This document shows, piece after piece, positions 57,799 to 64,000 of a stretch of 64,000 nt of DNA (the stretch's first letter is position 1; each line of letters starts with the position of its first letter). The notes beneath the pieces were generated by a model. That model was not told the DNA's origin and made no database searches. It was given only the letters and a program-made list of their open reading frames with translations. The stretch comes from a bacterium (GTDB lineage: Bacteria > Electryoneota > RPQS01), in NCBI GenBank assembly GCA_013360195.1, contig JABWCQ010000001.1, positions 1 through 64,000 on the forward strand. Direction: 5' to 3'. Position numbers and translations under genes: made by a program.

Positions 57799-58788
57799 AT
57801 GAGCAAAATCCTGACACAAGAAGAAATCGATTCGCTGCTGCGCAATGTTGCAGCCGCGGATATGGCCGAACAATCGGGAGTACAGGCAGAGCGCCCTGTT
57901 CACTTGTACGATTTTAAGCATCCAGACAGGATGTCTAAGGATCAGCAACGCGCACTGCGTACGATTCACGACGGTTTCGCGAGGGCGTTCGGTACCTATC
58001 TCTCCGGTACCCTTCGAACACTGGTCGACATCAATCTGCTTTCAATCGATCAAGCGGCCTATTCGGAATACATGCTTTCCCTAAGTGTGCCGTCGTGCCT
58101 GTACATTGTCTCCTCAAATCAGCTCAAAGGTTCAATAATCGTTGAGGTATCGCCCCAGTTCTCGCTTCTTGTCGTTGACAGACTTCTGGGTGGTTTGGGA
58201 ACAAGGCAGGAGACGCTTCGTGAGTTGACTATCATTGAACAGACGATCCTGCGGCGTGTGGTTGAATCGGGTTTGTCTTCATTAGCCGACGCGTGGCGGA
58301 CAGTGCATCCAATGTCCCTTTACGTTGAATCCTACGAGGCAAATCCACAGTTTGTACAGATTGCGCCGGCTTCGGAGTCTGCCGTGGTGATTTCGTGTGA
58401 AATCGTAATTCGCGATTTCACTTATCCGATGAACATCTGCTTTCCCTACTTTGTCCTTGAACCGCTGCTTGTAAACTTGACCACCGGTTGGGCAAACATG
58501 ACGACAAAGCAAATCAGACCGGAAGAGCGCAACGAGTTAATTGAACGCATTCGTCTGAGCAAACTGCCGTTACGCGCACAACTCGGTTCGGCTACCATCA
58601 ATATGCATGAATACCTGTCACTTAAAGTTGGTGATGTTCTGCTGTTGGACCAGCGTGTCGAAGACCCGGTAAAAGTCTGGGTGAACAAGAAAGTGAAGTT
58701 CTGGGCTGAACCGGGTAATTCAAAATATCAGCAAGCTATACGCATAACACGCGTCATTTCCGATCAGGAGGAAATCGTTCATGAGTGA
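57799..58788 (+). CDS. fliM: Flagellar motor switch protein FliM
   Basis: Central C-ring component. The N-terminal EIDSLL within MSKILTQEEIDSLLRNV is the CheY-P docking motif, the middle is the CheC-like domain, and the C-terminal SpoA domain ends around the YLSLKVGDVLLLDQRVEDPVKVWV segment. The 329 residues are typical. The fliN gene overlaps its end by 8 nt. Confidence 0.95.
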   Translation: MSKILTQEEIDSLLRNVAAADMAEQSGVQAERPVHLYDFKHPDRMSKDQQRALRTIHDGFARAFGTYLSGTLRTLVDINLLSIDQAAYSEYMLSLSVPSCLYIVSSNQLKGSIIVEVSPQFSLLVVDRLLGGLGTRQETLRELTIIEQTILRRVVESGLSSLADAWRTVHPMSLYVESYEANPQFVQIAPASESAVVISCEIVIRDFTYPMNICFPYFVLEPLLVNLTTGWANMTTKQIRPEERNELIERIRLSKLPLRAQLGSATINMHEYLSLKVGDVLLLDQRVEDPVKVWVNKKVKFWAEPGNSKYQQAIRITRVISDQEEIVHE

Positions 58789-59656
58789 GACTTTTCGAGT
58801 TGCCGTTACCGAAGATTCGCGAGTAAGAGCGGAACAGTCGTTCGGCCAACACTTTGCAAAGAGCCTCGGCTCGTACATAGAGCGACAGATTGAAGTGGAA
58901 ATCGACGGCCCCTACGCTTTTGACTTCAAGGAAGTTAAGGCTCTACTTCCCGGAGAAGTCGTCGCTTGCACGGTGCACACCGTAGACATGTCCATCGGGA
59001 AGACGCATTTCCTCTTGTCCAAGGAACACACAGCTGTAATCGCCGACCTATTGAATATGGGTGACGGCACCGCGCTGTTCGCAGCTGAAGAGCATCTTGA
59101 AACAATTCGCGATCTCTTCAAAGAGTCTATTTCCGCGTACTTCGCAGACATTGCAAAGAGCGGTGGTCCTCACCACCTTGCGGAGGAGGCCCGCTCTGTG
59201 GTCATGGACATTTCTCCTTCTGATTTTGTCGGGTCCTGGACTGTCAGTCTCATCCGAATCGGTCCAGATCCCGAGCTCTCAATCGTCAAGATTACCAGCA
59301 ACGAGCTCATTGACACGCTCTTTCCCCCGAAGACCGCACCCAAGAAGAGCGGTACGAACGGGACAATGATGGACGTACTGGACCCGTCTCTTCGAAAGGA
59401 GATGAGTCTTGTCATGGACATCGAATTGCCCATCGCGATCGAGCTCGGTCGGACAAACATGCTGATTCGAGACATTGTGAAGCTGTCTCCCGGATCAGTG
59501 GTAGAACTTGATAAGTTGTCCGGTGAACCTGTTGACCTCTATGTGAACAACAAGAGATTTGCCCGTGGTGAAGTCGTCGTAATTGAGGAAAACTTCGCAG
59601 TTCGCATCACTGAATTGATCAATCCCGAAGAGAGATTGGCAAGCAGCAAGAACTGA
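58781..59656 (+). CDS. fliN: Flagellar motor switch protein FliN with N-terminal CheC-like extension (FliY-like)
   Basis: The C-terminal ~80 residues (about 210-285: MDIELPIAIELGRTNMLIRDIVKLSPGSVVELDKLSGEPVDLYVNNKRFARGEVV) are a FliN/SpoA domain. The first ~190 residues are an extra domain that resembles the CheC-like part of FliY/FliM; FliN of E. coli has only 137 residues and B. subtilis FliY about 378, so this 291-residue protein is intermediate. The helix DLFKESIS resembles the CheC phosphatase pattern D-xxx-E-xx-N, but the Asn is Ser, so dephosphorylation of CheY-P is doubtful. Start ATG 58781 has AGGAGG upstream. Confidence 0.85.
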   Translation: MSETFRVAVTEDSRVRAEQSFGQHFAKSLGSYIERQIEVEIDGPYAFDFKEVKALLPGEVVACTVHTVDMSIGKTHFLLSKEHTAVIADLLNMGDGTALFAAEEHLETIRDLFKESISAYFADIAKSGGPHHLAEEARSVVMDISPSDFVGSWTVSLIRIGPDPELSIVKITSNELIDTLFPPKTAPKKSGTNGTMMDVLDPSLRKEMSLVMDIELPIAIELGRTNMLIRDIVKLSPGSVVELDKLSGEPVDLYVNNKRFARGEVVVIEENFAVRITELINPEERLASSKN

Positions 59657-59657
59657 C

Positions 59658-59996
59658 ATGGGCGTTGATGTTTTCAAGACCTTTGTGGCACTTGCATTTG
59701 TTCTGGGCCTTATCTTTGTCATAGCTTGGGCATATCGCAAGTACTTGCCGACCGGAGCGCCAGCGGGCAAAGACACTACCGGTTGGCGAATTCTCGGGTC
59801 AAGAATGCTCGGGCCGGGGCGGCAACTTATGGTTTTGGAGATCGGGAAGAAGCTCCTGATAGTTGGATTGTCAAAAGAGCAAATCTCGCCGCTAATGGAG
59901 GTTGAGAATGATGAGGACATTAAACTGATCAGCGATGCACTCTCCAACAAACAGTCCGTCTCGTTCGCTGAAATCCTGAAACGAGCGAAAACATGA
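59658..59996 (+). CDS. fliO: Flagellar biosynthesis protein FliO
   Basis: A short inner-membrane protein that assists assembly of the FliP export gate. The 112 residues have one membrane segment near the N terminus (VFKTFVALAFVLGLIFVIAWAYRKYL). The cytoplasmic domain has WRILGSRMLGPGRQLMVLEIGKKLLIVGLSKEQISPL, the FliO pattern. The fliP start overlaps the stop by 4 nt. Confidence 0.88.
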   Translation: MGVDVFKTFVALAFVLGLIFVIAWAYRKYLPTGAPAGKDTTGWRILGSRMLGPGRQLMVLEIGKKLLIVGLSKEQISPLMEVENDEDIKLISDALSNKQSVSFAEILKRAKT

Positions 59997-60724
59997 GGAG
60001 ATTGCTTTTTTTAGCAGCGCTTCTCGTTTCGACGACTCTGTTTGCGCAAGCACTCCCGACGATCTCACTGCAAGTAGACAGCAGCCCGGATCCAGCAAAG
60101 ACTGTCACCACTTTGCAGATAGTAGGATTGATGACGATGCTGGCACTGGCTCCGGCGCTGGTGCTGATGATGACAAGCTTCACCAGGATCATCATCGTGT
60201 TCCACTTTCTCCGGCAAGCGATGGGCGCGGCACAAGTTCCGCCTCCTCAGCTAATGGTCGGACTTGCGCTGATACTATCCTTCTATATCATGTCACCGGC
60301 TATAAATGAAGCTAACACGAATGCGCTCCAACCTTATCTTCGTGGCGAGATCGAACAGAAAGCGGCGTGGGAGCAGGCGGCCAAACCGTTCAAGCAATTC
60401 ATGCTGAAGCAGGTTCGGGAAAAGGACTTGGCGCTATTTGCCGACATGGCCAGCAACACCGCACCGGCAAATGTTGATGAGATTGGTATGTCGGTATTGC
60501 TGCCCGCTTATGCAATCAGCGAAATGAGAATTGCGTTTCAAATCGGCTTCGTCATTTATCTGCCTTTCCTAATTATTGACATGGTGGTATCGTCAGTATT
60601 GCTCGCGATGGGAATGATGATGCTTCCGCCGGTTACCGTTTCCTTACCATTCAAAATTTTGCTTTTTGTCATGGTTGACGGATGGTATTTACTCGTTCAG
60701 TCCCTGGTAAACAGCTTTCACTAA
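59993..60724 (+). CDS. fliP: Flagellar export gate protein FliP
   Basis: Core of the export gate pentamer. The 243 residues begin with a signal peptide (cleavage around FAQALP), then a helix-rich membrane region with SFTRIIIVFHFLRQAMGAAQVPPPQLMVGLALILSFYIMSP and the C-terminal IGFVIYLPFLIIDMVVSSVLLAMGMMMLPPV, both strongly conserved. Start ATG 59993 overlaps fliO. Confidence 0.96.
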   Translation: MRRLLFLAALLVSTTLFAQALPTISLQVDSSPDPAKTVTTLQIVGLMTMLALAPALVLMMTSFTRIIIVFHFLRQAMGAAQVPPPQLMVGLALILSFYIMSPAINEANTNALQPYLRGEIEQKAAWEQAAKPFKQFMLKQVREKDLALFADMASNTAPANVDEIGMSVLLPAYAISEMRIAFQIGFVIYLPFLIIDMVVSSVLLAMGMMMLPPVTVSLPFKILLFVMVDGWYLLVQSLVNSFH

Positions 60725-60732
60725 CACCTAAC

Positions 60733-61002
60733 ATGACACAAGAACTCGCAGCATACTTGACCAGTCAGGCTCTCACAACAGCGCTAATTGTCAGTGCACC
60801 AATGCTCTTGGCGGGCATGATTGTGGGTATTGCCGTTTCGATCTTTCAAGCTGTCACGCAAATCAACGAAATGACGCTTGCTTTTGTTCCAAAGATAGTT
60901 GTAACGGCTTTTGCGCTTCTAGTGTTCATGCAATGGATGGCCGCAAAGCTTGTTGATTTCATGCAGTACATTTTTGCACTTATTCCAAACATCGCCAAAT
61001 GA
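60733..61002 (+). CDS. fliQ: Flagellar export gate protein FliQ
   Basis: An 89-residue protein with two membrane helices joined by a short loop (AVSIFQAVTQINEMTLAFVPK, diagnostic of FliQ). ATG 60733 lies 8 nt after fliP; an open frame extending to 60682 lies inside fliP. The HDOD gene overlaps the stop by 4 nt. Confidence 0.95.
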   Translation: MTQELAAYLTSQALTTALIVSAPMLLAGMIVGIAVSIFQAVTQINEMTLAFVPKIVVTAFALLVFMQWMAAKLVDFMQYIFALIPNIAK

Positions 61003-61850
61003 AATCGCGCGAGGAGATTGCCGCGGTCCTGCGCGGAATCAAGAATTTGCCGACACTTCCAGACGTTGCAACGAAAGTAATTGAGCTGTCTGAAGATCCG
61101 GAAGTTTCGCCGAAGATGATTGCTGAAGCAGTAGAGCGCGATCCCGCAATCGCGACTCGCTTGTTAAAGCTTGTTAATTCTCCATACTTCGGCATTCGTG
61201 GTACGGTGACAAGCATTAATCAGGCTCTGGTGTTCCTGGGAGTTTCGAACTTGCGAAACCTTGTGCTGTCAACCAGTGTAATGGATCTCTTCTCGCAGGA
61301 AGGAGAGGTTGGGTCATATGATCGAAAAGGTCTTTGGCTGCATTCCATGGCAACGGCCGTAGCAGCGCGTGAATTGTCGAAGAGACTTAGAGTCGTTGAC
61401 CCGGAGGTCGCTTTTACGGCAGGCTTGATTCATGATGTAGGAAAAGTCGTTCTGGACAAGTATTTCCCTGACGATTTCAAGCGAGTTGTGGAGCTTATGG
61501 ACGCACACGGCTCCGTAATGCTCGATGCTGAGGCAGCGGTGTTTGGACTTACTCATGCCGATGTCGGGCTTCACCTTGTGCATGGCTGGAACCTGCCTGA
61601 AATCCTGCGGGACGCAGTCGGCTGTCACCATGCGCCAAGATCCGCACGGAACAATCCGCAAATAGCGGCACTCGTTGGGTACGCTGATAGAGTCGCACGT
61701 GAGCTGCGGTTGGGGAATGGGGGCGGCGAAATGCCGGAGTTGGACAGCCAATTCAATTCCGTGCTTCCACTGCAAGAGAATGAACTCGAGCGCTTCTGTG
61801 AGGAAACCGCAGAGTATTTCGAAGAACAGGTAGCAGCTCTGGCGAGCTGA
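60999..61850 (+). CDS. HDOD-domain signalling protein inserted in the flagellar operon
   Basis: A 283-residue cytoplasmic protein of the HDOD family (an HD-related domain without known catalysis). The opening IKNLPTLPDVATKVIELSEDP and AVERDPAIATRLLKLVNSPYFGIRGTVTSINQALVFLGVSNLRNLVLS are diagnostic. Several metal-type residues of a true HD domain remain (LWLHSMAT, GLIHDVGKVVLD, HADVGLHLVHGW, CHHAP), so activity cannot be ruled out. It lies between fliQ and fliR with ATGA overlap to fliQ, thus in the same mRNA as the export gate. Its likely role is in coordinating motility with signalling, by analogy with other HDOD proteins. Confidence 0.88.
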   Translation: MKSREEIAAVLRGIKNLPTLPDVATKVIELSEDPEVSPKMIAEAVERDPAIATRLLKLVNSPYFGIRGTVTSINQALVFLGVSNLRNLVLSTSVMDLFSQEGEVGSYDRKGLWLHSMATAVAARELSKRLRVVDPEVAFTAGLIHDVGKVVLDKYFPDDFKRVVELMDAHGSVMLDAEAAVFGLTHADVGLHLVHGWNLPEILRDAVGCHHAPRSARNNPQIAALVGYADRVARELRLGNGGGEMPELDSQFNSVLPLQENELERFCEETAEYFEEQVAALAS

Positions 61851-61857
61851 CACGTGA

Positions 61858-62640
61858 ATGGTCCTGCCATTCCAGATTTCATCGGTTGAGCACTTCGCTC
61901 TGGTATTCATTCGCGTGTCCGCGGCTCTGGCTGTGCTGCCAGTTTTCCGGCACCGCGCGGTACCGGCATCGTGGAAAGCTGCTTTAGCCATTGCGATTTC
62001 GCTCCTTATAGCCCCAACAATTGTACCGGCACAATTGCCCGGTACAGGTACAATTGCCGACTATCTTATTGTCGGGCTGAGTGAAACTGTGTGCGGCCTG
62101 TTGATGGGTTTCGCAGGGCAGTTTGTCTTTTTTGCGATAGACATTTGCGGACGAATTCTCGGACTCCAGTCCGGACTTTCGATCGTTGCCACAATTGATC
62201 CCAACAGCGATACTCAGAGTGACGTGCTTACTCAAGTGTACGAGTTACTGGCAATTCTTGTCTTCCTATCCCTTGATGGCCATTTGATGATGCTACAGGC
62301 GGTGCGCTCCAGCTTTGATGCTGTCGCAATAGGGTCGCTGTCGATGGACGGAAAGCTAGCCGACTGGTCGGTATCACAGGCAGGTCTTGTTTTGGCGCGT
62401 GGAGTTCAGCTTGCGGCACCAATGATGGTCACATTGCTGTTAACGGATGTGGCACTGGGAATCCTAACTCGTGTTGCACCAACCATGAACGTCTTTGTAC
62501 TTGGTTTTCCGCTTAAGATTGGCATTACGTTGCTGTTTGCTTCATTGACAGCCAGTATGATAGCGGGGATATTTGCCTCACAATATGCCAGTTTCATGAA
62601 AGGCTTCCCGGAATTCTTGAGATTGCTGGGAGGGAATTGA
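61858..62640 (+). CDS. fliR: Flagellar export gate protein FliR
   Basis: Completes the FliPQR gate. The 260 residues have six predicted membrane helices. Landmarks are VFIRVSAALAVLPVFRHRAVPASWKAALAIAISLLIAPT near the N terminus, ETVCGLLMGFAGQFVFFAIDICGRILGLQSGLSI, and the C-terminal LGILTRVAPTMNVFVLGFPLKIGITLLF. ATG 61858 follows the HDOD stop by 7 nt. Confidence 0.95.
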   Translation: MVLPFQISSVEHFALVFIRVSAALAVLPVFRHRAVPASWKAALAIAISLLIAPTIVPAQLPGTGTIADYLIVGLSETVCGLLMGFAGQFVFFAIDICGRILGLQSGLSIVATIDPNSDTQSDVLTQVYELLAILVFLSLDGHLMMLQAVRSSFDAVAIGSLSMDGKLADWSVSQAGLVLARGVQLAAPMMVTLLLTDVALGILTRVAPTMNVFVLGFPLKIGITLLFASLTASMIAGIFASQYASFMKGFPEFLRLLGGN

Positions 62641-62643
62641 TTC

Positions 62644-63714
62644 GTGTTCGATCGCGACGCAAGAACAGAGCAACCAACACCGCGAAGGCGGGAACAAGCG
62701 CGTGAAAAGGGCTCGGTTGCTCGTTCTCAGGACTTGAACTCAGCTGTACTCCTGTTCGGTTCGGCAATTGTCTTTTCTGTATTCGGTGCCGGGATGGTTT
62801 CCGGACTCGGTGACATTCTCAAGAAGCTGTTGGTGTACTCCGGAAACACGAACCTGAGGAATGAGAGTATTGCTTCTCTTATTGAGGAGCAGCTCTATGC
62901 TACTGGTGCTGTGGTTATGCCGTTCCTGGTGTCCATTCTGGTTGTCGGACTTTTGGTGAATATCAGCCAGGTTGGATTCAAGGTAACTTGGAAGGCCGCA
63001 GCGCCGAAGTGGGAAAGGTTGAACCCGATTTCCGGATTTCAACGTTTCTTTTCAGTTAGGGCATTAGTAGAGCTCGGCAAGAGTATTTTGAAATTGCTGT
63101 TCGTCGGATTAGCTCTTTATTTCACGCTCCGCAGCACGTCGCTTGAGACAAGCTGGCTGTTTTACATGGATACAAGTCAGATAGTCGGTGAGATTGGTCG
63201 AATGCTGAACGATCTTTTCTTCGCTGCAGCTCTCGCGCTGCTTGCAATTGGATTAGCAGATTTCGCATATCAACGATGGGACCACGAACAGTCGCTGAAA
63301 ATGACCAAGGAGGAGGTCAAGGAGGAGGCAAAGCAGCAGGAAGGTGATCCCAAAGTCAAGAGCAAGATCCGCGAAATCATGATTCGGTCATCGTTAAAGA
63401 GGATGATGAAGAGTGTACCGGAAGCTGACGTTGTCATCACGAATCCTGTCCACCTTGCAGTAGCCATTAAATACGACCGCGCAAAAAACTTGGCGCCAAT
63501 CGTTGTGGCAAAAGGTGCAAGAAAGGTCGCTGAACGAATTAAGGAAATTGCCGCGGAGAATGGTGTTCCGATTATTGAGAACAAACCACTTGCGCGGGCG
63601 CTGTTCAAGTCAGTCGATATCGGCCTCGAAATTCCCGTCGAGCTCTACAAGGCAGTAGCCGAAGTTCTGGCATATGTTTACAGAATTAAGAACAAGTACT
63701 TTGGAGTCGCGTAA
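62644..63714 (+). CDS. flhB: Flagellar export switch protein FlhB
   Basis: Controls the switch of export substrate from rod/hook to filament proteins. The 356 residues open with RDARTEQPTPRRREQAREKGSVARSQDLNSA, show four membrane helices to about residue 215, and end in the cytoplasmic autocleavage domain. The cleavage site reads Asn267-Pro268-Val269-His270 instead of the usual NPTH; the Asn-Pro bond itself is kept. The start is GTG 62644, 3 nt after the fliR stop. Confidence 0.94.
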   Translation: MFDRDARTEQPTPRRREQAREKGSVARSQDLNSAVLLFGSAIVFSVFGAGMVSGLGDILKKLLVYSGNTNLRNESIASLIEEQLYATGAVVMPFLVSILVVGLLVNISQVGFKVTWKAAAPKWERLNPISGFQRFFSVRALVELGKSILKLLFVGLALYFTLRSTSLETSWLFYMDTSQIVGEIGRMLNDLFFAAALALLAIGLADFAYQRWDHEQSLKMTKEEVKEEAKQQEGDPKVKSKIREIMIRSSLKRMMKSVPEADVVITNPVHLAVAIKYDRAKNLAPIVVAKGARKVAERIKEIAAENGVPIIENKPLARALFKSVDIGLEIPVELYKAVAEVLAYVYRIKNKYFGVA

Positions 63715-63720
63715 ACGTAA

Positions 63721-64000
63721 ATGAGCACATCAGTCGCACAAAAGTCCGGTGGCAGCAATGCCGCGAGCGAGAAGCGCGGTGGTTTGAGCACGCTGCTAAA
63801 GCAAAGCGATGTCGTAATGGCACTTGCGCTGGTGGCCGTTGTCGTTGTCATGATTGTTCCGATTCCGACGTTTCTGTTAGATATCGCACTCGCGTGTTCG
63901 ATAACAATATCGTTGGCGATTCTATTGACGGCGCTTTATGTCGAAGAACCCTTGAAGTTCTCCGTCTTTCCGGGACTGCTGCTTGTTGTAACACTTTTCC
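63721..64000 (+). CDS. flhA: Flagellar export protein FlhA, 3' end outside window
   Basis: Translating from ATG 63721 gives an N-terminal basic segment (MSTSVAQKSGGSNAASEKRG) followed by SDVVMALALVAVVVVMIVPIPTFLLDIALACSITISLAILLTALYVEEPLKFSVFPGLLLVVTLF. The IPTFLLDIALA and FSVFP stretches are hallmarks of FlhA, the large export-gate protein. Only the first ~93 codons are present. The start is 6 nt after flhB. The gene order fliR-flhB-flhA is typical. Confidence 0.94.
   Translation, partial: MSTSVAQKSGGSNAASEKRGGLSTLLKQSDVVMALALVAVVVVMIVPIPTFLLDIALACSITISLAILLTALYVEEPLKFSVFPGLLLVVTLF

Overview
The window (64 kb, moderate G+C by eye) comes from a chromosome of a flagellated, diderm bacterium. 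Outer-membrane and lipoprotein-type signal peptides, and a C-terminal tail of the type IX-secretion/FlgD-Ig-like kind (NYPNPFNP...GLYLYRIEAG...KMILMK) on the first protein, point to the Fibrobacteres-Chlorobi-Bacteroidetes side of the tree, probably one of its flagellated candidate phyla (Zixibacteria/Calditrichota-like). That placement is inference from protein style, not from a marker-gene tree. There are no tRNAs, rRNAs, CRISPR arrays, insertion sequences or phage genes that I can see.

Layout. 1-6780: the 3' part of a giant secreted protein made of about 21 fibronectin-III-like modules with paired cysteines, a seven-repeat FG-GAP propeller and a sorting tail. 6901-10483: non-oxidative pentose phosphate genes tkt-rpiB-tal. 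10558-11364 (-): exported beta-carbonic anhydrase. 11501-12510: Hpt protein plus response regulator with a Cys4 output. 12615-13286: deoC. 13365-15413 (-): thioredoxin/NHL-repeat lipoprotein. 15641-21925: one tight operon encoding all seven steps of the shikimate pathway (DAHP synthase, aroA, aroE, aroC, aroK and an aroB-aroQ fusion), headed by a good sigma70-type promoter. 22109-24507: trxB and lpdA. 24572-30890: two small exported proteins, archaeal-type proS, a small outer-membrane-like protein, a corrinoid adenosyltransferase, ftsH and another exported protein. 31264-40334 (-): uvrA, M28 peptidase, nadA, aspA, a TauE/SafE-type permease and a DUF4846-like protein in one compact reverse-strand run. 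40668-42047: a sigma54-dependent NtrC-type regulator. 42122-43849 (-): a secreted HEGTH-motif protein.

44523-64000: a long flagellar operon, flgC-orf-fliE-F-G-H-I-J-motE-fliK-(Zn ribbon)-flgD-TIGR02530-type-flgE-fliL-M-N/Y-O-P-Q-HDOD-fliR-flhB-flhA (flhA runs off the end). The order is close to the Bacillus fla/che operon. flgB is absent from the head, and three genes that are not standard flagellar genes are embedded: a 64-codon ORF, a zinc-ribbon protein and an HDOD-domain protein.

Regulation. The operon is headed by a sigma28-like promoter (TAAAGTTT...CACGATAA) and carries an internal sigma54-type -24/-12 element just before the hook genes. With a sigma54 activator encoded 2.5 kb upstream, this suggests a hierarchical flagellar cascade encoded in one locus. 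Rho-independent-type hairpins separate most transcription units.
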